Shown here piece after piece: positions 1 to 8,130 of a DNA stretch of 64,000 bases (its first letter is position 1; each line of letters opens with the position of its first letter). Source of the stretch: Acidovorax sp. SUPP3334 (GTDB taxonomy: Bacteria > Pseudomonadota > Gammaproteobacteria > Burkholderiales > Burkholderiaceae_C); assembly GCF_030159055.1 (NCBI RefSeq), contig NZ_BQXQ01000020.1, positions 29,603 to 93,602 of the forward strand, in the 5' to 3' direction. The position numbers and the translations under genes were made by a program. A model generated the notes under the pieces. It was not told the origin of the DNA and made no database searches. It saw only the letters and a program-made list of their open reading frames with translations.

Positions 1-1
1 G

Positions 2-520
2 CATGGGCGCCATGCCGAGCCCTGGAGGGGGACGCTGGTCGATACCGGGGAGACGACGATGACCGGAGGCCGCCTCAGGCGCGTAGGTGAGCACGTGCGC
101 GGAGAAGAGGCTTTTTGCTTCACCTATGGCGACGGAGTGAGCGACATTGACATCGGCGCGCTCATCGCTTTCCACCGCAACGCAGGTGTGCTCGCCACCC
201 TGATGGCCACGCCGCCGCCCGGACGATTCGGAGCCCTGGACTTGGATGATCGGCAATTCGTCACGGTGTTCAAGGAAAAGCCGGAAGGCGACGGGGGGTT
301 GATCAACGGAGGATTCTTCGTGCTCTCTCCGCAAGTGCTGGATTTGATCGAGGACGACCACACCGTATGGGAGCGCGCGCCGCTGGAAACTTTGGCGCAG
401 CGCAAACAGCTTGCCGCTTATCGCCATCCAGGCTTTTGGCAACCAATGGACACGCTGCGCGAAAAAGTTTTGCTGGAAGGGCTTTGGGCCTCGGGGAAGG
501 CGCCATGGAAGACATGGTGA
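2..520 (+). CDS. rfbF: Glucose-1-phosphate cytidylyltransferase, C-terminal part (cut by window edge)
   Basis: Only the C-terminal part (about 172 codons) of the enzyme that makes CDP-glucose from glucose-1-phosphate and CTP, the first step to CDP-dideoxyhexoses in O-antigen. The frame is open to base 2, so the true start lies outside the window; the ATG at 59 is internal. Family-typical stretches seen are VDTGE near the left edge, FTYGDGVSDID, FKEKPEGDGGLINGGFFVLSP, and an ending with FWQPMDTLREK and WKTW. The stop at 518-520 overlaps the rfbG start at 505, the usual rfbF-rfbG arrangement. The enzyme is probably intact, but its downstream partner is not, so CDP-glucose may be a dead end in this strain. 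Identity is confident from motifs and gene order. Confidence 0.9.
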   Translation, partial: HGRHAEPWRGTLVDTGETTMTGGRLRRVGEHVRGEEAFCFTYGDGVSDIDIGALIAFHRNAGVLATLMATPPPGRFGALDLDDRQFVTVFKEKPEGDGGLINGGFFVLSPQVLDLIEDDHTVWERAPLETLAQRKQLAAYRHPGFWQPMDTLREKVLLEGLWASGKAPWKTW

Positions 521-1041
521 GGCCGGCAGTCGACGCCGGTTTTTGGCGAGGCAGGCGCGTATTTCTAACAGGCCATACCGGCTTCAAAGGTGGGTGGCTC
601 AGTCTGTGGCTGCAGGCGTTAGGCGCGCAAGTCACCGGGTTTGCCCTGGAGCCGCCGGCGCTTTCGCTATTTCGCTTGGCGCAAGTGGATCGCGGAATGC
701 AATCGCTGCTGGGGGATGTGCGGGATGCCGCCGCACTGCAGGAGGCTTTGGCTGGCAGTGGGGCTGAGGTCCTGATCCATTTGGCGGCTCAACCTTTGGT
801 TCGGCAAGGTTATGCCAACCCGGTGGAGACGTATGCCACCAACCTGATGGGAACAGTGAATCTTCTTGAAGCAGTGCGCGCCACCCCGAGCGTGCGAGCT
901 GTCGTGGTCGTGACCACGGACAAGTGCTATGAAAACAGGGAGTGGAATTGGGGCTACCGGGAAAACGATCTGCTGGGAGGGCACGACCCTTATAGCAACA
1001 GCAAGGCTTGTGCCGAGTTGGCCGTACAGAGTCCGTCCTGA
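505..1041 (+). pseudogene. rfbG: CDP-glucose 4,6-dehydratase, truncated by IS relic
   Basis: N-terminal half (178 codons) of the short-chain-dehydrogenase-type enzyme that turns CDP-glucose into CDP-4-keto-6-deoxyglucose. Full-length members have about 355-360 residues. Seen are the Rossmann motif TGHTGFKGGW near residue 23, the HLAAQPLVR stretch, VVTTDKCYENREW, and the catalytic YxxxK (YSNSK) followed by ACAEL. Right after this the frame runs into the inverted repeat of an IS5-like element (from 1030) and stops at 1039-1041 after four foreign codons. The NAD-binding half and active-site pair are encoded, but the substrate-binding C-terminal half is absent and does not resume on the other side of the element. 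The start at 505 overlaps rfbF by 16 nt and has a GGAAGG-like ribosome site. Confidence 0.88.
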
Positions 1042-1597
1042 ACAATTCGCAAGTCGTTGATCTTGCTTGCAGTTCTTGGGGTTGATGGCCGCAGCCTTTG
1101 CAAGGTATGGTTCTGCCAATACCTGTTTTCTTGCAAATTCCTCCGGAGATTCCATGGGCCCGAAGCCTTCGCAGCCGCAAACGGCCGAACTGTTCCGTCC
1201 AAGGTTGGACGAGTTGATCAACATGCGTCACCCGCTGGTCAAGCTGGCCGCGCAGATCGGGCGCTACGCGCAAGCCAAGCAGTTGTCAGGCCAAAAGCGT
1301 GGCATCACGCGAACGCTCAAGGCCATGATCAAAAGGCGCAGTGCCATCGAGCCCGCCATTGGGCACATGAAGATGGATGGGCGACTTGCCCGCAACCCGC
1401 TCAAGGGCGCGCTGGGCGATGCGCTGCATGCGGTGATGTGCGGCCGGGCACGACCTGCGCCTGATCCTGGCCGCGCTGCGGCTTTTTTGCGCCCGATTCT
1501 GGCTGCCGATGCAGGCGGTCATCGCCGCGTTGATCGCCACTCCGGTCGAGCACCAACCGGCGTGCGGGTAAAAACAGAATTATTCAGGGCGGACTAT
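1028..1597 (+). mobile_element. Decayed IS5-like element with matching terminal inverted repeats
   Basis: A roughly 570-bp remnant bounded by imperfect inverted repeats. The left end reads agtccgtcctgaacaattc (1030-1048). The right end, read inward from the other strand, is agtccgccctgaataattc (1577-1595), so 17 of 19 positions agree. Between them lies an internally deleted, frameshifted transposase gene. No clear target duplication is visible beside the repeats, and the left flank is inside rfbG while the right flank is 4 bases before liuR. The flanks therefore do not belong together, which suggests that a deletion or recombination occurred at the element after insertion. IS5 placement rests on the transposase motifs, not on a database match. 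Confidence 0.8.
1154..1571 (+). pseudogene. IS5-family transposase remnant, internally deleted and frameshifted
   Basis: The N-terminal piece (GPKPSQPQTAELFRPRLDEL, then INMRHPLVKLAAQI) matches the start of IS5-type transposases. It jumps directly to GRYAQAKQ and then to LSGQKRGITRTL and the conserved C-terminal RRSAIEPAIGHMKMDGRL block, so most of the DDE core is missing. Near 1440 the frame must shift by one base to continue as AGHDLRLILAALRLFCARFW up to the TAA at 1569-1571. The intact family has about 400-450 residues; here about 138 remain. It cannot make an active transposase. The element could still be moved in trans by a relative with the same ends. Confidence 0.8.
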
Positions 1598-1599
1598 TT

Positions 1600-1998
1600 A
1601 TGGCTTTAACCACTTACACCATCAGCGACCTCGCCAAAGAGTTTGATTTAACGACGAGGGCCATGCGCTTCTATGAAGACATGGGATTGCTCCAACCGGA
1701 AAGAACGGGGCCAGGTGGGCGAACCCGCCTCTACAGCGCTCGCGATCGAACTCGGCTTCGGCTGACGCTTCGAGCAAAGCGCTTGGGCTTGTCGCTGACC
1801 GAAGCGAAAGCAATCATCGACCTGTACGACAGCCCCCGTGATACCGGGGTACAACTGCGCAAATTCCTTGATGTGCTGGGGGAGCATCGCAAGCAATTGG
1901 AAGAGCAGATGGCAGACCTTCAAGCCAACCTGGAAGAAGTGAGAGAGCACGAAAAAGAGGCCCGTGCACTGTTGGCAAAAGCAGAGAAGAAGAAATGA
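1600..1998 (+). CDS. liuR: MerR-family regulator of leucine/isovalerate catabolism
   Basis: 132-residue MerR-type DNA-binding protein. The N-terminal winged helix (TISDLAKEFDLTTRAMRFYEDMGLL) is followed by the second wing (GGRTRLYSARDRTRLRLTLRAKRLGLSL) and a C-terminal coiled-coil dimer helix rich in Glu, Lys and Arg that ends in a Lys run. There is no metal-binding cysteine set, as expected for LiuR rather than metal-sensing MerR proteins. A palindromic operator lies just downstream (2006-2027), and isovaleryl-CoA dehydrogenase follows at 2398. The start codon is only 4 bases from the right end of the IS relic, so the native promoter and leader have been replaced. Expression must come from within or across the element. 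Confidence 0.85.
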   Translation: MALTTYTISDLAKEFDLTTRAMRFYEDMGLLQPERTGPGGRTRLYSARDRTRLRLTLRAKRLGLSLTEAKAIIDLYDSPRDTGVQLRKFLDVLGEHRKQLEEQMADLQANLEEVREHEKEARALLAKAEKKK

Positions 1999-2005
1999 TT
2001 CATAA

Positions 2006-2027
2006 TTGACGTTTACGTAAACGTAAA
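2006..2027. promoter_or_regulatory. Palindromic operator, probable LiuR site
   Basis: Near-perfect 22-bp palindrome centred between 2016 and 2017 (core acgtttacgtaaacgt, outer arms TT/AA, with one mismatched pair at 2008/2025). It lies between the liuR stop and the first gene of the isovalerate operon, the expected place for the MerR-type repressor's own site. TTTACG/CGTAAA half-sites fit what is known of LiuR operators; the assignment to LiuR is inference from position and symmetry. Confidence 0.65.
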
Positions 2028-2039
2028 TCATTCATTGCC

Positions 2040-2363
2040 ATGCCACTCACGTTGTCCGAACAACATGGTTTTTTGCACGCGGGCATGGTGTCTACCGCGT
2101 TGGATTCGGCCTGTGGTTATGCAGCCTTCACGCTGATGCCCGCGGATGCCGCTGTGTTGACGATCGAATTCAAAATCAATTTGCTTGCGCCGGCGCGCGG
2201 ACCTCGCTTTCGCATGGAAGACCGAGTGATCAAGCCTGGCCGAACCATCACTGTGTGCGAAGGCCGCGCTTTCAGTTCGGATGACCATCAGGAAAACTCA
2301 TTGCCACGATGAGCTGCACCCTCATGTCCGTTATCGGGCGTGACGGCGTTGCTGGCTGAATTT
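2040..2363 (+). pseudogene. PaaI/hotdog thioesterase remnant, 5'-truncated and frameshifted
   Basis: The translation shows the hotdog thioesterase core: QHGFLHAGMVSTALDSACGY, LTIEFKINLLAPARG, and VIKPGRTITVCEGRAF. Complete relatives have about 130-145 residues with roughly 40 residues before QHGFLHAG; here only seven precede it and no ribosome site is visible. At the other end the frame stops at 2310-2312. Adding one A in the run at about 2292-2295 would restore [21 protein letters not shown] up to a TGA near 2361. The gene is therefore damaged at both ends. The operator just upstream suggests it was once first in the LiuR-controlled operon. A sequencing error could explain the 3' shift but not the missing N-terminus. 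Confidence 0.7.
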
Positions 2364-2397
2364 CTTCTTTATTGATGCCAAAACAGGAGACATAGAT

Positions 2398-3585
2398 ATG
2401 ACCGTTGCGAGCCTTCCCGGCCTGAATTTCCAGTTGGGTGAAGACATTGATGCATTGCGCGACGCCGTGCGTGACTTCGCACAGGCAGAAATCGCTCCGC
2501 GTGCGGCAGAGATTGATCGCACGGACCAGTTTCCCATGGACCTGTGGCGCAAGATGGGTGATTTGGGCGTGCTGGGTATCACTGTGCCGGAGACCTATGG
2601 CGGTGCACAAATGGGATACCTCGCTCACATGGTGGCAATGGAAGAAATCTCTCGTGCCAGCGCGTCCGTCGGCCTGTCTTACGGGGCCCACAGCAACCTT
2701 TGCGTGAACCAGATCAACCGAAACGGCACGGAAGAGCAAAAGCAAAAGTATTTGCCGCGCTTGATCAGCGGTGAGCATGTAGGCGCCCTTGCCATGAGCG
2801 AGCCTGGCGCGGGCTCCGACGTGATCAGCATGAAGCTCAAGGCGGAGGACAAAGGCGGCTACTACCTGCTCAACGGCACAAAGATGTGGATCACCAACGG
2901 TCCGGACGCTGACACCTTGGTGGTCTATGCCAAAACCGAGCCCGAGTTGGGCGCTCGGGGCGTCACTGCATTCCTGATCGAAAAAGGCATGAAGGGCTTC
3001 AGCATCGCGCAGAAGCTGGACAAGCTGGGCATGCGAGGCAGCCACACCGGTGAGTTGGTGTTCGAAAACGTCGAAGTGCCCGCCAGCCAAGTGCTGGGTG
3101 CTCTCAATGGCGGTGCCAAGGTACTCATGAGTGGGCTCGACTACGAGCGGGCCGTACTGACGGGAGGGCCGCTCGGCATCATGCAGTCGGTGATGGATAA
3201 CGTCGTGCCGTATATCCACGATCGCAAGCAGTTCGGCCAGAGCATTGGTGAATTCCAACTGATCCAGGGCAAGGTGGCGGACATGTATACCGTCCTGCAG
3301 GCCGGTCGCTCATTTGCATACACGGTGGCGAAGAATCTGGACATGCTGGGCATCGACCATGTGCGGCAAGTTCGCAAGGATTGCGCCTCGGTCATTCTCT
3401 GGTGTGCGGAGAAAGCCACTTGGATGGCTGGCGAAGGCGTCCAGATCTTCGGGGGCAATGGCTACATCAACGAATACCCGCTGGGGCGCTTGTGGCGAGA
3501 TGCAAAACTCTACGAGATCGGCGCGGGGACGAGTGAGATTCGGCGTATGCTCATCGGCCGCGAATTGTTCGCGGAAACATGCTGA
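2398..3585 (+). CDS. liuA: Isovaleryl-CoA dehydrogenase
   Basis: 395-residue FAD-dependent acyl-CoA dehydrogenase that oxidises isovaleryl-CoA to 3-methylcrotonyl-CoA and passes electrons to ETF. The whole family length is present. The catalytic base sits at the position special to isovaleryl-CoA dehydrogenases: Glu250 in [13 protein letters not shown], while the usual C-terminal Glu of the YEGT motif is replaced by Ala376 in [12 protein letters not shown]. Other landmarks are [11 protein letters not shown] (FAD/substrate), KMWITNGP and the C-terminal GRELF. A good AGGAGA ribosome site precedes the ATG. It follows liuR and its operator, so it is probably induced by leucine or isovalerate. The other leucine-pathway enzymes are some 27 kb downstream (29210-37568). 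Confidence 0.95.
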   Translation: MTVASLPGLNFQLGEDIDALRDAVRDFAQAEIAPRAAEIDRTDQFPMDLWRKMGDLGVLGITVPETYGGAQMGYLAHMVAMEEISRASASVGLSYGAHSNLCVNQINRNGTEEQKQKYLPRLISGEHVGALAMSEPGAGSDVISMKLKAEDKGGYYLLNGTKMWITNGPDADTLVVYAKTEPELGARGVTAFLIEKGMKGFSIAQKLDKLGMRGSHTGELVFENVEVPASQVLGALNGGAKVLMSGLDYERAVLTGGPLGIMQSVMDNVVPYIHDRKQFGQSIGEFQLIQGKVADMYTVLQAGRSFAYTVAKNLDMLGIDHVRQVRKDCASVILWCAEKATWMAGEGVQIFGGNGYINEYPLGRLWRDAKLYEIGAGTSEIRRMLIGRELFAETC

Positions 3586-3615
3586 TTTGTTGAACAATCT
3601 TCTGAAAGAGCCAAA

Positions 3616-4278
3616 ATGACCGTTCCTGACATTGAACAACTTTTTGTCCACAACCGCGCGTGGGCAGCGCAGATGAAGCGGGAACGTCCCGGGTTTTTCA
3701 CGGGCCTCATGGCGCAGCAGAAGCCCAAGTACATGTGGGTCGGCTGTTCCGACAGCCGCGTGCCGGCCAACCAGATCACCGGGTTGGAGCCGGGCGAGGT
3801 GTTCGTGCACCGCAATGTGGCCAACGTGGTGGTGCCCACCGACCTGAACTGCCTCTCCACCATCCAGTACGCGGTCGACCAACTGCGCGTCGAACACCTG
3901 ATGGTGGTCGGCCATTACGGATGCGGTGGCGTGCTGGCCGCGCTGCAGGACGTGCGCGTGGGTTTGGCGGACAACTGGATCCGTCATGTGAAGGATGTGC
4001 GCGACCGCCATCGTGAGCTTATCGCCGCGACGCCGCAGGCGTGGCGCCACGACGCGCTTTGCGAGCTCAACGCCATCGAGCAGGTGATGAACGTCGCGCA
4101 GACCACCGTGATGCTGGACGCCTGGGCGAGCGGCCAGAAGGTCACCCTGCATGCCTGGTGCTATGGTCTCAAGGACGGGTTGATCAAGAGCCTGAACCTG
4201 GAGGTTTCCGGCACCGAAGGCATCGACGAGCTCTACCAGGCGGCCGTTGCCGGCATCGCGGCCACCCGCCGCGAGTAA
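3616..4278 (+). CDS. can: Beta-class carbonic anhydrase
   Basis: 220-residue zinc enzyme interconverting CO2 and bicarbonate in the cytoplasm. Zinc and active-site signatures are present: [11 protein letters not shown] (Cys and the Asp-Arg pair) and GHYGCGGV (His and Cys ligands). The length matches the Can type. It begins 30 bases after the isovaleryl-CoA dehydrogenase stop and may share its transcript. A functional link is plausible because 3-methylcrotonyl-CoA carboxylase in the same pathway consumes bicarbonate, but that link is inference. The ATG at 3616 follows a GAAAGAG ribosome site. Confidence 0.93.
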   Translation: MTVPDIEQLFVHNRAWAAQMKRERPGFFTGLMAQQKPKYMWVGCSDSRVPANQITGLEPGEVFVHRNVANVVVPTDLNCLSTIQYAVDQLRVEHLMVVGHYGCGGVLAALQDVRVGLADNWIRHVKDVRDRHRELIAATPQAWRHDALCELNAIEQVMNVAQTTVMLDAWASGQKVTLHAWCYGLKDGLIKSLNLEVSGTEGIDELYQAAVAGIAATRRE

Positions 4279-4306
4279 GGTCGTTCCCCTTCGCAGGATG
4301 CGGCCC

Positions 4307-6118
4307 ATGTTCCCGCAGCGACTGGACTCCCCGCACGCCTATGCGATTGCCAAGGCGATGATGGATGGCTTCAACCGCCACTATCAGCTGTTTCGCACGG
4401 AGTCCGCTCGCGCCAGGCACCGGTTCGAAACCGCCGATTGGCACGGACAGCAGCGGGCCCAGCGGGAACGGATCGAGTTCTACGATCTGCGCGTGAAGGA
4501 ATGCGTGCGGCGGCTGGACAAGGAGTTCCAAGCGGGAGAGCAACCGATGGATGTGTGGCATCAGGTCAAGCTGCACTACATCGGTCTGCTCGTGGACCAT
4601 CACCAGCCCGAACTGGCCGAAACGTTCTTCAATTCGGTCACGACCAAGATCCTCCACCGCACGCATTTCCATAACGACTTCATCTTCGTGCGGCCGGCGG
4701 TCAGCACGGAATACATCGAGAACGAAGAACCTGCGGCCAGGCCCACCTACCGGGCCTATTACCCGTCGCCCGGGACGCTGCACGAGACGCTGGTGCGCAT
4801 CGTCGATAACTTTCAATTGCAGCGGCCCTTTGAAAACCTGGACGGCGACATTCGCAATGTGTTGTCCGCCCTTCAAAACCGCCTGGGGCCTCACACCAAG
4901 CTGCGCACCAATTTCCAGGTGCAGGTACTGTCCGGCCTGTTCTACCGGAACAAAGGCGCCTATCTGGTGGGCAAGGTGATCAATGGCTTCAACGAGCTGG
5001 CCTTCGCGCTGCCCATACTGCATGGCGATGCGGGTGGCCTGGTGATCGACGCGGCGCTGTTCGGCGAGGACGATCTGCAAATGCTGTTCAGTTTTGCCCG
5101 CGCGTATTTCATGGTGGACATGGAAATCCCGAGTGCATACGTGCAGTTTTTGCGCAGCCTGATGCCGCGCAAGCCACGCGCCGAGTTGTACAACGCACTG
5201 GGGCTGGCCAAGCAGGGCAAGACACTGTTCTACCGCGACTTCCTGCACCACCTGCGCTATTCGAGCGACCTTTTCCGCATCGCTCCGGGCATCAAGGGCA
5301 TGGTGATGCTGGTCTTCGATCTCCCGAGCTTTCCGTTCGTCTTCAAGCTCATCAAGGATTACTACCCGCTGCAAAAAGACACGACGCGCGAGCAGATCAA
5401 ATCCAAATACCTGCTGGTCAAGCAGCACGATCGGGTGGGCCGCATGGCCGATACGCTGGAGTACAGCGAGGTGGCGTTTCCCCGCGAGCGGTTCGAAGAC
5501 GAGCTCATCGCCGAGATCGAAAAATTCGCCCCCAGCCAATTGGAGATCAGCGACCGGGACGGTGACGGGCAGACGGAAGTCATCATCAAGCACCTGTACA
5601 TCGAGCGGCGCATGATCCCGCTCAACATCTACCTGCAGGAAGCTTTCGAGATCGGCCTGCACGATGGGCGGGCGCGCCAGCAGATGGAGCGCAGCGTCAT
5701 CGAGTACGGCAACGCCATCAAGGATCTCGTGGCCGCCAACATCTTTCCCGGCGACATGCTGTGGAAGAACTTCGGCGTCACGCGCAACGGCAAAGTGGTG
5801 TTCTACGACTACGACGAGATCGAATACCTCACCGATTGCCAGTTCCGCCGCGTGCCCGCCGCCCGCAACGAGGAGGACGAGATGAGCGGTGAGGTCTGGT
5901 ACGCCGTTGGGCCGCGCGACGTCTTTCCCGAAACCTTCGGTCCCTTCCTGCTCGGCAACGACGCGGTGCGCGAAGTGTTCATGCGCCACCATGCCGATCT
6001 GCTGGATGCGGATTTTTGGCAGACGCACAAGGAGCGCATCCAGGCAGGCCACGTGTACGACGTTTTCCCGTACGACAACGAGCGGCGGTTCCCGCCGCGA
6101 TCCGCACCGCCGCATTGA
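4307..6118 (+). CDS. aceK: Isocitrate dehydrogenase kinase/phosphatase
   Basis: 603-residue bifunctional enzyme that phosphorylates and dephosphorylates isocitrate dehydrogenase, switching carbon between the TCA cycle and the glyoxylate shunt. Seen are an N-terminal regulatory domain ([19 protein letters not shown]), the ATP-binding stretch [13 protein letters not shown] near residue 325, [17 protein letters not shown], and a catalytic-loop region with [27 protein letters not shown]. Starts at 4298 and 4307 are both in frame; 4307 (MFPQRLD) is chosen because an AGGA lies 8 bases before it. The setting among acetyl-CoA-yielding catabolic genes fits a role during growth on acids or branched-chain amino acids. 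The length is normal for the family. Confidence 0.95.
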   Translation: MFPQRLDSPHAYAIAKAMMDGFNRHYQLFRTESARARHRFETADWHGQQRAQRERIEFYDLRVKECVRRLDKEFQAGEQPMDVWHQVKLHYIGLLVDHHQPELAETFFNSVTTKILHRTHFHNDFIFVRPAVSTEYIENEEPAARPTYRAYYPSPGTLHETLVRIVDNFQLQRPFENLDGDIRNVLSALQNRLGPHTKLRTNFQVQVLSGLFYRNKGAYLVGKVINGFNELAFALPILHGDAGGLVIDAALFGEDDLQMLFSFARAYFMVDMEIPSAYVQFLRSLMPRKPRAELYNALGLAKQGKTLFYRDFLHHLRYSSDLFRIAPGIKGMVMLVFDLPSFPFVFKLIKDYYPLQKDTTREQIKSKYLLVKQHDRVGRMADTLEYSEVAFPRERFEDELIAEIEKFAPSQLEISDRDGDGQTEVIIKHLYIERRMIPLNIYLQEAFEIGLHDGRARQQMERSVIEYGNAIKDLVAANIFPGDMLWKNFGVTRNGKVVFYDYDEIEYLTDCQFRRVPAARNEEDEMSGEVWYAVGPRDVFPETFGPFLLGNDAVREVFMRHHADLLDADFWQTHKERIQAGHVYDVFPYDNERRFPPRSAPPH

Positions 6119-6184
6119 GCGGAGAGGATGGCGCGGCATTCCTTTTTCCGAATTTTTCCCACCCTTTGCAGCAGGAGCAACAGC

Positions 6185-7369
6185 ATGAGCAGTGATTCCA
6201 TCGTCATCGTCGGTGCCGCGCGCACCCCCATGGGCGCCTTCCAGGGCGACTTTTCCAGCCTGGCCGCACACGACCTGGGCGGCGTGGCCATCCGTGCCGC
6301 CGTCGAACGTGCGGGCATCTCGCCGGAGTTGGTGCAAGAGGTGCTGTTCGGCAACTGCCTCATGGCCGGGCAGGGCCAAGCGCCTGCACGCCAAGCCGGT
6401 TTCAAGGGCGGTCTGCCCGAGAGCGCTGGCGCCGTGACCTTGAGCAAGATGTGCGGCTCGGGCATGAAAGCTGCGATGTTCGCGCACGACCTGCTGCTGG
6501 CCGGCACGCATGAGGTGATCGTCGCTGGCGGCATGGAAAGCATGACCAACGCGCCGTACCTGTTGCAAAAGGGCCGAGGCGGCTACCGGCTGGGCCATGA
6601 CCGCATCTTCGACCACATGATGCTCGACGGCCTGGAAGACGCTTACGAGCCCGGCCGCTCGATGGGTACTTTCGGCGAAGACTGTGCCGGTAAGTACGAA
6701 TTCACGCGCGAGCAGCAGGATGCTTTCGCCACGGCCAGCGTTCAACGCGCCAAGGCCGCCAGCGACTCCGGCGCATTCGCCGACGAGATCGCCCCGGTGA
6801 CCGTCAAGACCCGCTCGGGCGAGACCGTGGTGTCGATCGACGAAGGCCCCGGCAAGGTCAAGCTCGACAAGATTCCCCAGCTGAAACCCGCGTTCAAGAA
6901 GGACGGCACCATCACGGCGGCGTCCAGCTCCAGCATCAACGATGGCGCCGCGGCGCTGGTGATGATGCGCGAGTCCACCGCCAAGAAGCTCGGTTGCCAG
7001 CCCATCGCGCGCATCGTGGCCCATGCCATGCATGCACAGGCCCCCGAATGGTTCACCACCGCCCCCGTCGGTGCCACGCAAAAAGCGCTGAACAAGTCCG
7101 GCTGGAGCGTGCTGGACGTGGACCTGTGGGAGGTGAACGAGGCCTTCGCCGTCGTGCCCATGGCGCTGATGAAGGAGTTGAACGTGTCGCACGACATCGT
7201 GAACGTGAACGGCGGCGCCTGCGCGCTGGGCCATCCGATCGGCGCCAGCGGCGCCCGCATCATGGTCACGCTGATCCACGCCCTCAAGGCGCGCGGCAAG
7301 AAGCGCGGCCTGGCGACGCTGTGCATCGGCGGTGGCGAAGGCACGGCCGTCGCGCTGGAACTGGTGTAA
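6185..7369 (+). CDS. Acetyl-CoA acetyltransferase (thiolase)
   Basis: 394-residue thiolase that condenses or cleaves acetoacetyl-CoA and acetyl-CoA units. All three signatures are in place: nucleophile Cys90 in SKMCGSGMKA, His350 in GGACALGHPIGASG, and Cys380 in LCIGGGEG. The ATG at 6185 has an AGGAG site; earlier in-frame starts lack one. It lies 66 bases after aceK. In leucine breakdown the acetoacetate released by HMG-CoA lyase ends here after CoA transfer. A role in polyhydroxybutyrate or general beta-ketothiolase activity is equally possible, because sequence alone does not separate these. No phaB or phaC is next to it. Confidence 0.92.
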   Translation: MSSDSIVIVGAARTPMGAFQGDFSSLAAHDLGGVAIRAAVERAGISPELVQEVLFGNCLMAGQGQAPARQAGFKGGLPESAGAVTLSKMCGSGMKAAMFAHDLLLAGTHEVIVAGGMESMTNAPYLLQKGRGGYRLGHDRIFDHMMLDGLEDAYEPGRSMGTFGEDCAGKYEFTREQQDAFATASVQRAKAASDSGAFADEIAPVTVKTRSGETVVSIDEGPGKVKLDKIPQLKPAFKKDGTITAASSSSINDGAAALVMMRESTAKKLGCQPIARIVAHAMHAQAPEWFTTAPVGATQKALNKSGWSVLDVDLWEVNEAFAVVPMALMKELNVSHDIVNVNGGACALGHPIGASGARIMVTLIHALKARGKKRGLATLCIGGGEGTAVALELV

Positions 7370-7385
7370 TCGGCTGCGACTTGTT

Positions 7386-7449
7386 TGCTATTAAAATAAT
7401 AGCTATATGCCTTAGATATTATTGCCCTGGAGGCCAATTTGACTCAAGG
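7386..7449 (+). repeat. Dispersed ~62-bp repeat, copy 1
   Basis: Intergenic copy of a short repeat: TGCTATTAAAATAATAGCT inverted-repeat head, an AT-rich middle, then TTGCCCTGGAGGCC and a TTTGA tail. It aligns over its whole length with 19569-19630, and weaker copies lie inside coding sequence at 48424-48480 and 60778-60832. This kind of element is familiar from Comamonadaceae genomes; naming it further would need a genome-wide search. Confidence 0.7.
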
Positions 7450-7458
7450 AATTATGCC

Positions 7459-8130
7459 GTGACCCAGACCGTTCTCGTCATCGGCGCATCGCGCGGTCTC
7501 GGGCTGGAATTCGTGCGGCAGTACCGTGCAGCGGGCTGCCGCGTGATCGCCACCGTGCGGGACGAAGCAGGGCGCGACCGCCTGCGGGCCCTGGGTGCGC
7601 AACCCCTGCTCGTGGACGTCGCCAACCCGGCCAGCGTCAGCGGGCTGGCCTGGCAGCTGGACGGCGAAAAAATCGACGTGGCGCTGTACGTTGCGGGCGT
7701 GATCCGCCGGCCCTCTGCGCTCACCCCGCCCACGCGCGAGGATTTCGACGCGGTCATGCACACCAACGTGCTCGGCGCCATGCAGGCGCTGTCACAGGTC
7801 GCACCGCAGGTGGCGCAGGCAGGCGGCATCTTCGCCTTCCTGTCGTCCACCATGTCCCTGATCGGCAGCGTACCGAACAGCGACTCCTGGCTGTACCGCA
7901 CGAGCAAGGCCGCCCTCAACATGGCGGTGGCCGCGGCGCAGCACGACCATCCCGAAGCGACGCTCATCACCCTCGACCCGGGCTGGGTGAAGACCGACAT
8001 GGGCGGCGACGGCGCTGCGCTCACGCCCCAGGCCAGCGTGCACGGCATGCGCAAGGTGCTGGCCAGCGTCACCGCTGCCGACCGTGGGCGGCTGCTTCAC
8101 CATGACGGCCGGCGGGCCGATCACTGGTGA
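7459..8130 (+). CDS. Short-chain dehydrogenase/reductase, CsgA/sniffer-like
   Basis: 223-residue Rossmann-fold oxidoreductase. The nucleotide-binding motif GASRGLGLEF is at residues 9-18, the NVLG-type stretch is at HTNVLGAMQAL, the active-site serines are in AFLSSTMSLIGSV, and the catalytic pair is Tyr146/Lys150 in LYRTSKAAL. DPGWVKTDMGGDGAALTP is typical of the small SDRs related to C-factor and sniffer carbonyl reductases. The substrate cannot be told. The GTG at 7459 is chosen because AAGGA lies 8 bases upstream. The stop overlaps the next start in a GTGA arrangement, so the two are probably co-translated. Confidence 0.82.
   Translation: MTQTVLVIGASRGLGLEFVRQYRAAGCRVIATVRDEAGRDRLRALGAQPLLVDVANPASVSGLAWQLDGEKIDVALYVAGVIRRPSALTPPTREDFDAVMHTNVLGAMQALSQVAPQVAQAGGIFAFLSSTMSLIGSVPNSDSWLYRTSKAALNMAVAAAQHDHPEATLITLDPGWVKTDMGGDGAALTPQASVHGMRKVLASVTAADRGRLLHHDGRRADHW

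Noticed and set aside
4184..7279. Very long open frame on the minus strand opposite aceK and the thiolase
   Set aside because: It is antisense to two clearly conserved genes and has low-complexity His/Ala/Gly/Val content with no domain. It is an effect of high-GC codon bias.
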